49,706 nucleotides of DNA, taken from NCBI GenBank assembly GCA_029263055.1, contig JAJCYG010000062.1, positions 1-49,706 of the forward strand, read 5' to 3'. The translations under genes were made by a program, and so were the position numbers. Shown here piece after piece: positions 1-7,107 of the stretch (position 1 is its first letter; every line of letters begins with the position of its first letter). Source of the stretch: Actinomycetes bacterium (GTDB lineage Bacteria; Auribacterota; JAJCYG01). The notes under the pieces were generated by a model. It saw only the letters and a list, made by a program, of their open reading frames with translations, was not told where the DNA came from and searched no databases.

Positions 1-164
1 GGTTCACATCCAATGGCAGTGGCTAAATCTTTTTGTGTGAGATGTTTTTCTTTGCGCATGTGGCGGATGTTCTTGCCAACACAATCAGGAATTCGAAAAG
101 AAAGGTCTTTCTCGTTGATGTGTTTCACTTGTGCTAGTGGATTGGAATTTACTTCGTCTGGCAT
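1..164 (-). CDS. XRE-family helix-turn-helix regulator, N-terminal part (runs off the left edge)
   Basis: Translation from the ATG at 164 gives about 54 residues before the window ends. The segment around NIRHMRKEKHLTQKDLATA is the first half of an XRE/Cro HTH (K-hydrophobic-R-x-x-K-x-x-L-T-Q-x-x-L-A). The start is supported by a GGAG ribosome site five bases upstream. An in-frame ATG at 206 would add MKISRILIVERGEG but has no visible ribosome site. This is a DNA-binding regulator of unknown target. The remaining HTH helices and any C-terminal domain lie outside the window. The family call is firm; the function is not known. Confidence 0.75.
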   Translation of the reverse strand, partial: MPDEVNSNPLAQVKHINEKDLSFRIPDCVGKNIRHMRKEKHLTQKDLATAIGCE

Positions 165-348
165 CCCTTCTCCTCTTTCTACTATTAGTATACGTGATAT
201 TTTCATATTCCGCAGGTGGGTCAAATAAGCCTTTAGGGAGCTCTTCTAGAACCTCAAAAGCCTTAAAACAGGCAGTGTGACATATAGGGCATTTGTATTG
301 ACAGAAAGACCACTTTATGGTATCCTTAAGTAGGAAGTGAGGATTCAT
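85..348 (-). CDS. possible small Cys-rich (zinc-ribbon-like) protein
   Basis: An 87-residue frame starts at the ATG at 348. It contains CQYKCPICHTAC, a cluster with two CxxC-type pairs typical of a zinc ribbon, followed by an acidic and aromatic stretch that reads like real protein. The last third overlaps the start of the HTH gene in another frame and becomes Arg/Ser-rich, which is unusual for a real C-terminus. Its start overlaps the divergent TPR gene by two bases. It may be a genuine small protein, or the N-terminal zinc module of an MqsA-like zinc-ribbon plus HTH protein separated from the downstream frame by a frameshift. Low confidence. Confidence 0.3.
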   Translation of the reverse strand: MNPHFLLKDTIKWSFCQYKCPICHTACFKAFEVLEELPKGLFDPPAEYENITYTNSRKRRRDARRSKFQSTSTSETHQRERPFFSNS

Positions 349-988
349 GAAGTTGTTAAAGTTGTTCCTCATATTGGTGTTATTTTTTTCCGGGCCAGCA
401 GCCGCTGGGCCAGTGATTAAACCTGATTTAACTCCCGTCAAACCTATTGCTTCAGAATCAACTCATTATTGGACTCAATTTCATCAAGAAGTGTGGTTTC
501 GCTTAGGAGTGAGTTACTTATTTAAAGAGAAGTACTTGGAGTCGTTTAATTCTTTTTCGCTAGCTATTAGTTACAATCCTATGTCTGTTGAGTCGTACCA
601 AAACTTAGCTTTTGTTGCATTTAAGATGGGTGATTTCAAAGAGGCTGCTTTAGCCTTGTCTAAATCAATTGAACTCAATCCAAATAATGCAGAGGCACAT
701 CACTTATTGGGCATTATTTACACGATCTATGCGATGTATGACTTTGCCATTGAAGAGTTAGAAACAGCTTCGAGAATTAACCCCCAAGACCCTTTAATTC
801 GTTATGATTTAGGTTTTGCCCAAGAATTTGGGGGGTATTACGTTTTAGCACAACAATCTTATAAAGCTGCATTGTCCATGAATCCAGAGTTTGTTGAAGC
901 AAAGCACCGTTTAGGTGTGGTCGAAGTTAAAGTCCTTCGTCATCAAGAGCTTTTGGAAAAAGAAGGGATGGTGCGTCGTGGTAAGTGA
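347..988 (+). CDS. exported tetratricopeptide-repeat protein
   Basis: The 213-residue product has a signal peptide (MKLLKLFLILVLFFSGPAAAG) and then at least four TPR units from about residue 50 to 195, with the usual G-Y/F-A-P spacing and N-P-x-x turn motifs (SYNPMS, LNPNNAEAHHLLG, INPQDP, MNPEFVEA). TPRs are protein-interaction scaffolds, so it probably works in the periplasm or on the envelope. A GAGG site precedes the ATG. It is the first gene of a compact set with two small membrane proteins that overlap it and each other. The partner is unknown. Confidence 0.8.
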   Translation: MKLLKLFLILVLFFSGPAAAGPVIKPDLTPVKPIASESTHYWTQFHQEVWFRLGVSYLFKEKYLESFNSFSLAISYNPMSVESYQNLAFVAFKMGDFKEAALALSKSIELNPNNAEAHHLLGIIYTIYAMYDFAIEELETASRINPQDPLIRYDLGFAQEFGGYYVLAQQSYKAALSMNPEFVEAKHRLGVVEVKVLRHQELLEKEGMVRRGK

Positions 989-1175
989 GACCAGTGTTCT
1001 AAAACAAGAACCTCAGCTACAAAAGAAAAAAGCCCCTTCTTTATGGCAAAAAATCCGTGGCATACTTGCAGTCAGTCTTCTTTGTTTGCGTATGGTCTTA
1101 GGGACTGTACTTGTTTTCTTGAAAATAGTCTTTAAACCAGGAAAACGATCAAGGAAAGGAGGTAGAGAGCTATGA
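978..1175 (+). CDS. small single-pass membrane protein, function unknown
   Basis: I start this at the GTG at 978, giving about 65 residues (VSETSVLKQEPQLQKKK...). An ATG start at 915 would require a 74-base overlap with the TPR gene. The protein has a Lys-rich cytoplasmic head, one hydrophobic helix (ILAVSLLCLRMVLGTVLVFL) and a very basic tail (KPGKRSRKGGREL). It overlaps the TPR gene by 11 bases and the next gene by the ATGA motif, so the three are probably translationally coupled. The AAAGGAGG near its end is the ribosome site of the next gene. No family recognised. Confidence 0.55.
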   Translation: MVSETSVLKQEPQLQKKKAPSLWQKIRGILAVSLLCLRMVLGTVLVFLKIVFKPGKRSRKGGREL

Positions 1176-1318
1176 GATTCGACCATCATATATTCATGGG
1201 GATGCTATTTGGATCTATCCTCGGGGTTTTCTACGCCTCACATCTTGCCGCATACCTACCACTATTGGTATTGCTGGGCGTTGTTTACCTACTAGGATAC
1301 CTCGTTCGCGGGAAATAA
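1172..1318 (+). CDS. 48-residue membrane protein
   Basis: ATG at 1172 overlaps the previous stop (ATGA) and sits after a strong AAAGGAGG site. The product reads MRFDHHIFMGMLFGSILGVF, followed by a short HLAAYL link, a second hydrophobic helix and LVRGK. It therefore has one long or two short membrane helices with charged ends. The consensus ribosome site and exact coupling argue that it is real despite its length. Function unknown; probably an accessory membrane subunit of the TPR protein set. Confidence 0.6.
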   Translation: MRFDHHIFMGMLFGSILGVFYASHLAAYLPLLVLLGVVYLLGYLVRGK

Positions 1319-1343
1319 GCATTGCCAACAAAGACCTATGGTA

Positions 1344-1379
1344 TAAGATTCGTTCATGCATTGGCGTGAACGAATCTTA
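1344..1379 (+). promoter_or_regulatory. 13-bp perfect inverted repeat over the exporter's promoter and start codon
   Basis: TAAGATTCGTTCA (1344-1356) is repeated inverted as TGAACGAATCTTA (1367-1379) around a 10-base centre. The A of the exporter ATG (1356-1358) is the last stem base. The left arm also covers the likely -10 element (TATAAG at 1342 or TAAGAT at 1344), with TTGCCA at 1322-1327 as a candidate -35. It could be an operator for a dimeric repressor or an mRNA hairpin hiding the start codon. There is no U-tract, so a terminator is unlikely. Confidence 0.6.
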
Positions 1380-3701
1380 AAAAGAATAGCAGCTGCTATT
1401 TACCACCAATATCCTACGATTATTGTGATTGCTGTTTTGATGACGATAGTTAGCTTGGGAGTTAGTGGTCTTTTCCTAAAAACAAAAACAGGTCGCATTG
1501 ATCTTATTTCTGAAAGTAATCCTGCCTCAAAACGTTTTCTTCAATTTTTAGAAGATTTTGGTTCTCCTGATGACTTGGTTTTATTGGTGCAGGGGGGCGA
1601 TTCTTCAGATAGAAAAGAAGCTGTGGATGATTTGGCTCAGAAGTTAAAAGAGAATATCTCTTTAGTTGAGTCTGTTTTTTACCAAATTCCTATCGATTTT
1701 TTTAAAGATTATGGACTGCAGTATTTAGATTTGACTGCTTTAGAAAAAATAGATTCTTATTTAAAAGATCCTCAAAAAAATAAAGATAAATTATTTGAAA
1801 ACAGTTTTCAAACATCGGCATTATCTAAAACGGAGGGTTATCTATCTTCTAAGAGTGAGCAGATCTATTTTATGTTTGTTAAGCCAACTCAAAAGACAAA
1901 TGACTTTAAATTTATCAAAGGATTTTTAGAAGAGATACAATCTCAAATAGATCTAATTGAAAAGGATTATCCTTCTATACAGATCCAAACAACAGGTGTG
2001 CCACCTATCATATATGAAGAGATGGTCACAACCACTCAAGATGTAAAAAAAGCATCCGTTCTTTCTTTTTTGGGAATCGCGCTTTTATTTATGCTTGCGT
2101 TTCAAGCTTTTCGAAAACCACTCATGGTGGTCACTGTGATGTTTATGGGGATTGCCTACACCTTTTGCTTTGCCACATTTGCAGTGGGATCGCTTAATTT
2201 AATGTCGATTGTTTTTGCTTCAATGCTTTTAGGTTCAGGCAATGATTTTGGGGTTCATATTTTAATGCGTTACCGAGAGGAGCGGTTGAGTGGCCACTCC
2301 TGCAAAGTGGCTATAGAAACAGTGGTTGCCCAAACAGGCCAAGGGATTATTAGTGGAGCCATTGCCACGGCACTTGTTTTTTACACATTAATGTTCAGTA
2401 ATTTTAAAGGGTTTGCTGAATTTGGTTTGATCTCTGGAACAGGAGTGTTGATTTGTTGTGCCGCGATGCTAATTGTGATTCCTGCTTTTTTAGTGTTGTG
2501 GGAGAAGTCAGGAAGGGGGACAGCTTATTATGACAAAAAAATATTAAAAGCGAGGCATCAGTTAACTTTGCCACATGTAGCCAAGCTGCTGCATTATCCT
2601 AAAAGTGTTATTGCGGGATGTTTGATTTTAACAGGTTTCTTTTTTTATACTGGTTCTCAAGTTCAATTTAATGGCTCTCTTTTAGATATTCAAGCTAAAG
2701 GATCCAAAAGTTTCGCTAATGAAAAATTAATGATGCAGGATTCTCCTTTGTCGCCTCGCTTTGCCGCTGTTTTGGCAAAAGATTTTTCAGAATTAAAACA
2801 AAAATCTGAAGCATTAAAAAATTTACCGATAGTCAGTCATGTAGAATCGGCCCAAGATTTTTTACCTAAAATGACAGAAGAAAAAAAGAAAAGATTGGGA
2901 TCAATTCAGAAAAAAGTAGATAAGATTGATTTAGAAATAAAGAAAAGAAATTTGAATAGGGGTCGCCTCTCATCTTCTCAAAAAGAATTGGTAGAAGGAC
3001 TGACGCGATTGAGTCAGATGAAAATAGTTGACCCACTTCAGGTAGAAGATCTTCCAAAGGAACTGAAAAATCGCTATGTTGGAAAAAATGGGGAGTATCT
3101 TATTTATGCTTTTCCTAAAAAATCAGTGTGGAGTGATGAGTCGTTAACTCGTTTTACCGAACAGGTTGCTCGCGTAGATGAATTTGCTACGGGAACTCCT
3201 TTCTTGGTTCAAGAGGTGACTCGGCTCATGAAAAATGGGTATAAGCGTTCTGGTTGGATTGCTTTTTTGGTGGTGACTTGTTTGTTGTTAATCGACTTTC
3301 GCAGGATTGTTCCTACTTTATTGGCTTTAACCCCGTTAGTCATGGGAGTGATTTGGATGTTTGGATTAATGGGAGTATTAGGTGTTCAGTTTAATCCCGC
3401 AAATTTAATAGCGGTTCCATTGATCTTAGGCATTGCTATTGATAATGGGGTGCATTTGGTTCACCGTTTTTATGAGAAGAAAGCGCATCGATTAGATCAG
3501 ATAATGAAGAGCACGATTAAAGCGGTCTATTTAAATTCAATCACAACCATTGTCTGTTTTGGCTCGTTAATTTTAGCTTCGCATCGAGGGATTTCAAGTC
3601 TAGGACTTGTCTTAGTGCTCGGCGTGTTAACTTGCCTGATCACATCAATCACATTCCTACCCGCAGTACTCAGCCTCTTCCGAGACCGAATAAAAAGGTA
3701 A
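1356..3701 (+). CDS. RND/MMPL superfamily exporter
   Basis: The 781-residue inner-membrane protein has the duplicated RND layout. A first helix (about 15-40) is followed by a periplasmic loop (40-230), a helix cluster (about 230-390), a helix near 415, a second periplasmic loop and a final cluster (about 635-775). The paired transport motifs are visible: GSGNDFGVHILMRYREE in the first cluster and IDNGVHLVHRFYE in the second. Family members use the proton gradient to move lipids or hydrophobic compounds (MMPL, HpnN, sterol-sensing-domain-like proteins). The substrate cannot be inferred. The ATG has no ribosome site and lies inside the inverted repeat. The stop codon lies in the left arm of the terminator. 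Confidence 0.85.
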   Translation: MHWRERILKRIAAAIYHQYPTIIVIAVLMTIVSLGVSGLFLKTKTGRIDLISESNPASKRFLQFLEDFGSPDDLVLLVQGGDSSDRKEAVDDLAQKLKENISLVESVFYQIPIDFFKDYGLQYLDLTALEKIDSYLKDPQKNKDKLFENSFQTSALSKTEGYLSSKSEQIYFMFVKPTQKTNDFKFIKGFLEEIQSQIDLIEKDYPSIQIQTTGVPPIIYEEMVTTTQDVKKASVLSFLGIALLFMLAFQAFRKPLMVVTVMFMGIAYTFCFATFAVGSLNLMSIVFASMLLGSGNDFGVHILMRYREERLSGHSCKVAIETVVAQTGQGIISGAIATALVFYTLMFSNFKGFAEFGLISGTGVLICCAAMLIVIPAFLVLWEKSGRGTAYYDKKILKARHQLTLPHVAKLLHYPKSVIAGCLILTGFFFYTGSQVQFNGSLLDIQAKGSKSFANEKLMMQDSPLSPRFAAVLAKDFSELKQKSEALKNLPIVSHVESAQDFLPKMTEEKKKRLGSIQKKVDKIDLEIKKRNLNRGRLSSSQKELVEGLTRLSQMKIVDPLQVEDLPKELKNRYVGKNGEYLIYAFPKKSVWSDESLTRFTEQVARVDEFATGTPFLVQEVTRLMKNGYKRSGWIAFLVVTCLLLIDFRRIVPTLLALTPLVMGVIWMFGLMGVLGVQFNPANLIAVPLILGIAIDNGVHLVHRFYEKKAHRLDQIMKSTIKAVYLNSITTIVCFGSLILASHRGISSLGLVLVLGVLTCLITSITFLPAVLSLFRDRIKR

Positions 3702-3734
3702 ACACCGGTACCCGGTACCGGTGTTTACCTTTTT
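3692..3734. terminator. long bidirectional terminator after the exporter
   Basis: There are two perfect 21-base arms with a single central base: AAAAAGGTAAACACCGGTACC at 3692-3712 and its inverse at 3714-3734. The A and T runs at the ends make it usable in both directions. The exporter TAA (3699-3701) is inside the left arm. Confidence 0.85.
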
Positions 3735-3748
3735 GGATTTGGGCAATA

Positions 3749-3779
3749 AAAAAGGGGAGCTCTTAGAGCTCCCCTTTTT
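3749..3779. terminator. rho-independent terminator between convergent genes
   Basis: Fifteen-base arms (AAAAAGGGGAGCTCT and its inverse) surround one base. It is flanked by A and T runs and placed 21 bases past the porin stop codon. It serves the minus-strand porin and backs up the exporter terminator. Confidence 0.85.
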
Positions 3780-3800
3780 CGGAGAAAGAATTGAGGTTTG

Positions 3801-4991
3801 TTAGAACCGCAATTGTGCGTTTAAAGCAACGATGAATTGATCATCATCTTTTCCACCATCGAAGAAGTCTTCGTTAGAGTGGTCATAACGACCTTCTAAA
3901 CGAACACGAGCATCATCGTTAATGGCGTATTCAATTGTTTTGGTGATTTCAAACAAATCTTGGTCCACTCCGGTACGAGCACCATCATTATCCCAGAAAC
4001 CTTCAGCACGTGTGATGCAGGCCCATTTATCATTGATTTGGTAACGGATGTAACCAACGATTGAACCCCAGTCAGCATTGCTTTCTGTAGTTACAGAAGT
4101 TGTTCCGATTGTTGGGACTGTTACTCCGCCAACCGTGACAGGTACAATAGCTGCTGTAGTTACAGTTGAATCAACATCTTCTTCGTGTCCATAAATACCG
4201 TTCAATACAACGGTCAATTTATCTGAAGCAGCATATTCTAGGATAAGGTTAGCGACATAACGCCATTCGCTATCTTCATCATCCTGCTCAGGTCCACCAA
4301 TACCGTTTGCATAGACAGTTAGTTTGTCACATGGACTCCAGATCAATTGAGCTCCAATTGATTTGCCATCGTTGTTGTCATCGATGTTGTCCCATCCATT
4401 GACACCCATTAAAGAAAATTCAGCATTTTCAGAAATGGTATAGGTTGCTTTTAAACCGGTGTGAGTAAAAGGAATTCCGAATCCAAAAGTAATGGAGCGG
4501 CTGATGTTGTCATTGACAGCATCATAACCAGGAATTAATTCCCAACCGATATGGGTGATGAATTTACCTAAAGTTAGTTTCACTTCCTTATCAAAGAAAG
4601 GAACAATGGCTTCAAGATAGAGTTGTTCGAATTCAAAATCATCAGAGGAATCACTTCCTGATGAAGCAATCGCGTCAGCAATATCTGTTCCGAAGTGAAG
4701 GTCTGTACGGAAACCAACATCCCAAAGTTCTTCAACTCCGTTTTCGAAAACTATTTCACCATTGGCTGAGAAATCGTTATCGTCTTTTTGAAGAACGCCG
4801 ATTGGGTTGGCTTTATCTGAAGTGGTATTAAAAATATAACCACCTTCAGCAAAAGCATGAATTTCGCTTTTGCTAAAAAACTCTTTAGCTCTACTTTGTA
4901 TATCTTCTGCAGTTGCTGCAAACGTATTTGGTGCCACTAACATGGCTCCCATTAATACGCTAAGTGTTGTTAGACGTTTTTTAAGCCTCAT
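3801..4991 (-). CDS. outer-membrane beta-barrel porin (BBP2/OmpL-like)
   Basis: The 396-residue product has a signal peptide ending at TFAA, a short helical stretch, then alternating amphipathic strands to a terminal aromatic (IVALNAQLRF), the signal recognised by the outer-membrane assembly machinery. KLTLGKFITHIGWELIPG resembles the conserved strand of putative beta-barrel porin-2 proteins. Asp/Asn/Glu-rich loops alternate with the strands. A good AAAGGAGAA site precedes the ATG, and an approximately 90-base leader connects it to a likely sigma-70 promoter overlapping a palindrome. It stands alone between terminators, as expected for an abundant porin. The substrate is unknown. Confidence 0.75.
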   Translation of the reverse strand: MRLKKRLTTLSVLMGAMLVAPNTFAATAEDIQSRAKEFFSKSEIHAFAEGGYIFNTTSDKANPIGVLQKDDNDFSANGEIVFENGVEELWDVGFRTDLHFGTDIADAIASSGSDSSDDFEFEQLYLEAIVPFFDKEVKLTLGKFITHIGWELIPGYDAVNDNISRSITFGFGIPFTHTGLKATYTISENAEFSLMGVNGWDNIDDNNDGKSIGAQLIWSPCDKLTVYANGIGGPEQDDEDSEWRYVANLILEYAASDKLTVVLNGIYGHEEDVDSTVTTAAIVPVTVGGVTVPTIGTTSVTTESNADWGSIVGYIRYQINDKWACITRAEGFWDNDGARTGVDQDLFEITKTIEYAINDDARVRLEGRYDHSNEDFFDGGKDDDQFIVALNAQLRF

Positions 4992-5077
4992 TTCTTTCTC
5001 CTTTTTTTGTTTCTTTAACTTATGATTTTTCTAAGTTGTTGTTTAGGTTAATAAATTGCAACAGACTAAGAGCAATT

Positions 5078-5117
5078 AGAATACCAATATTCTAAAAGGT
5101 ATAAGACACAAGATCAA
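5078..5117 (-). promoter_or_regulatory. porin promoter overlapping a palindrome
   Basis: On the minus strand TTGATC (5112-5117) and TAGAAT (5089-5094) are separated by 17 bases. The -10 overlaps the palindrome AGAATA-CCAA-TATTCT (5078-5093), a plausible operator. The rest of the 4992-5194 gap is AT-rich leader with no other feature seen. Confidence 0.55.
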
Positions 5118-5194
5118 GTGGTAAATAACAAATTTGTGACATTTATCCAAAGATTTAGTGATTAAATTAAGGCATAATGCCTGATATTAGTCAC

Positions 5195-5611
5195 TTACTG
5201 GTTGCGGTGGAGGAGTTTCCAAAGGATTTTTCGAAATCTAAGGGAGCGGCGGACCCCATCTAAGTCAGGATCTTTTTTAATGTGCTCGTAATCATTGTAA
5301 CCAAGGTCGACTGATTTTTCTAAGGCGTCGAGTGCGAGTTTCTTTTTTCCTATCATGGCGTAGTTGCAACTTAGATTGTAATAGCCATAAGGGTCTCGAG
5401 GAGAAATGCGAATGAGCTTTTTATCGATGGTGAGGCTCTTGTCATAGTTGCCTTTTTTGGCGTAAGAGCTTCCGAGTTGAACTAATGCTTCAATATAAGT
5501 AGGGTCTTCTTCAACGACTTTTTCAAAGAAGTCGATTTCAAACTCTAAATCCTCTTCATATAGAGGGTCTGGTTTCATTATGTATTGGTTTGGTTCAATT
5601 CTTTTATTCAT
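5195..5611 (-). CDS. small cytoplasmic TPR protein
   Basis: About 138 residues with no signal peptide. TPR-like units run from about residue 20 to 100 (EALVQLGSSYAKKGNYDKSL, ISPRDPYGYYNLSCNYAMIG), followed by DLGYNDYEHIKKDPDLDGVR, the typical end of TPR proteins whose last unit reads x-x-DPDLxxLR. I chose the ATG at 5611 because AGGTGAG (5618-5624) is its ribosome site. The alternative GTG at 5620 would sit inside that site and almost on the transcription start of the promoter at 5629-5657. It follows the NtrC-type regulator but has its own promoter. Confidence 0.75.
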   Translation of the reverse strand: MNKRIEPNQYIMKPDPLYEEDLEFEIDFFEKVVEEDPTYIEALVQLGSSYAKKGNYDKSLTIDKKLIRISPRDPYGYYNLSCNYAMIGKKKLALDALEKSVDLGYNDYEHIKKDPDLDGVRRSLRFRKILWKLLHRNQ

Positions 5612-5628
5612 GACGCTCACCTGTGAAA

Positions 5629-5657
5629 ATTATATCATGAGAAAAGAAGGTTGTCAA
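5629..5657 (-). promoter_or_regulatory. perfect-consensus sigma-70 promoter
   Basis: On the minus strand TTGACA (5652-5657), exactly 17 bases and TATAAT (5629-5634) match the housekeeping consensus at all twelve positions. The predicted start leaves a leader of only about 11 bases before the ATG at 5611, just enough for the AGGTGAG ribosome site. Confidence 0.8.
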
Positions 5658-5673
5658 GAGTGAGACAGTATTG

Positions 5674-7107
5674 CTACGTAGCCTTGGCTTGAATATTGAT
5701 TTGGTAGTCTGAGATCTTTTTGCGGATGGTATTACGGTTCATTCCTATTAACTTGGCTGTTCTCAGCTGGTTGCCGTTGGTCTCTTCAAGTGCTAAAAGG
5801 ATAAGCTGTTTCTCTAGGTCTTGCCAGATATACTCTGCATCTTTTTGGCCAGCAGACTTCTTTAATAGGTTAAAGAATTGATCGGCTAGTTGATTTACAC
5901 TTAAATCGCCTTTTATCTCTAGAGATGTTTCTGAAGAAGATGGGGTAAAGAGAAGTTCTTCAGGTTTGAGTTTCTTATTTTGGCTTAAGACTAAAGATCG
6001 ATGGATGCAGTTTTCAAGTTCGCGCACATTTCCAGGCCAAGAATAGTTTTTGAGTTTTTCTTGAGCTTCTGGTGTGAGTTCTATTTTTTCTTTTTCAAGT
6101 TCTTTTCCAAATTTTTTTATAAAGTAACTGGCTAATAATAAAATGTCATCTCCACGTTCTCGAAGTGGTGGGAGATGTATCGTGACCACATTTAATCGGT
6201 AGTAGAGATCTTCTCTAAAAGTTTTATCTTGAATCATCTCTTCTAAATCACGGTGTGTGGCAGCAAGCAGTCGAACATTTGATTGAATAACGGCATTGCC
6301 TCCAACACGCTGAAACTCTTTTTCCTGAAGCACGCGTAAAATTTTTGCTTGGGTGGAAAGTTCTAAGTCGCCAATCTCATCTAAAAACAGAGTCCCTTCA
6401 TGGCATTGTTCAAACTTACCGATGCGAGTTTGTTGAGCGTTGGTAAAGGCCCCTTTTTCGTGGCCAAAGAGTTCGCTCTCTAACAGGTTCTCAGGAATGG
6501 CCGCACAGTTAACAGGAAGGAAGAGTTTCTCTGATCGTAAGCTGTGTTGGTAAATGGCTCGAGCAACAAGTTCTTTACCGGTACCACTTTCACCTCGAAG
6601 AAGAACCGTTACATTGTTTTCAGCGATGCGGCCAATGGTTTTATAGACTTCCTGCATCTTGGGGCTCTTCCCAATAATGAGATCGCCTTCATCTTCCTCT
6701 TTTGTCTCTGGCATAATAGAAAGCCGTACTTCTTGTTGCATCATTCGAGAAACATTAAGAGCTTGTTCAATTAGTTGAGTCAGCTCTACAGGGTTGAATG
6801 GTTTTAATACATATTCATAAGCGCCGCGTTTGGTTGCTTCAATTGCGTTTTGAGTGGTGCCAAAAGCCGTAAGCATAATGACTGGAATATGCTCATTGAT
6901 CTTCTTGATTTCGTTGAGTGCTTCAAGCCCGCTTATCCCTTTCATTTGAATATCCATAATGATCAGGGAAAACTTTTGTGCTCCAACTTTTTCTATAGCT
7001 TCTTCTCCAGAGGCCGCTTCAACTACAGAGTGATTGGCGTCTAAAAGACGTTTGAGTGAATAGCGAATGCTTTTGTCGTCATCAACAACTAAAATAGGGT
7101 CGTTCAT
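5674..7107 (-). CDS. NtrC-family sigma-54-dependent response regulator
   Basis: The 477-residue product has three domains. The receiver domain (4-115) has phosphoacceptor D52 and K102. The AAA+ sigma-54 activator domain (about 145-380) has Walker A GESGTGKE at 172-179 and Walker B TLFLDEI at 239-245. A Fis-type HTH follows (about 430-470, NQLRTAKLIGMNRNTIRKKI). The sigma-54 contact loop reads GAFTNA (219-224) instead of the usual GAFTGA. It overlaps its kinase by four bases (ATGA), so the two form one phosphorelay. No -24/-12 promoter could be assigned in the window, so its targets are unknown. Family assignment is very secure. Confidence 0.93.
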   Translation of the reverse strand: MNDPILVVDDDKSIRYSLKRLLDANHSVVEAASGEEAIEKVGAQKFSLIIMDIQMKGISGLEALNEIKKINEHIPVIMLTAFGTTQNAIEATKRGAYEYVLKPFNPVELTQLIEQALNVSRMMQQEVRLSIMPETKEEDEGDLIIGKSPKMQEVYKTIGRIAENNVTVLLRGESGTGKELVARAIYQHSLRSEKLFLPVNCAAIPENLLESELFGHEKGAFTNAQQTRIGKFEQCHEGTLFLDEIGDLELSTQAKILRVLQEKEFQRVGGNAVIQSNVRLLAATHRDLEEMIQDKTFREDLYYRLNVVTIHLPPLRERGDDILLLASYFIKKFGKELEKEKIELTPEAQEKLKNYSWPGNVRELENCIHRSLVLSQNKKLKPEELLFTPSSSETSLEIKGDLSVNQLADQFFNLLKKSAGQKDAEYIWQDLEKQLILLALEETNGNQLRTAKLIGMNRNTIRKKISDYQINIQAKAT

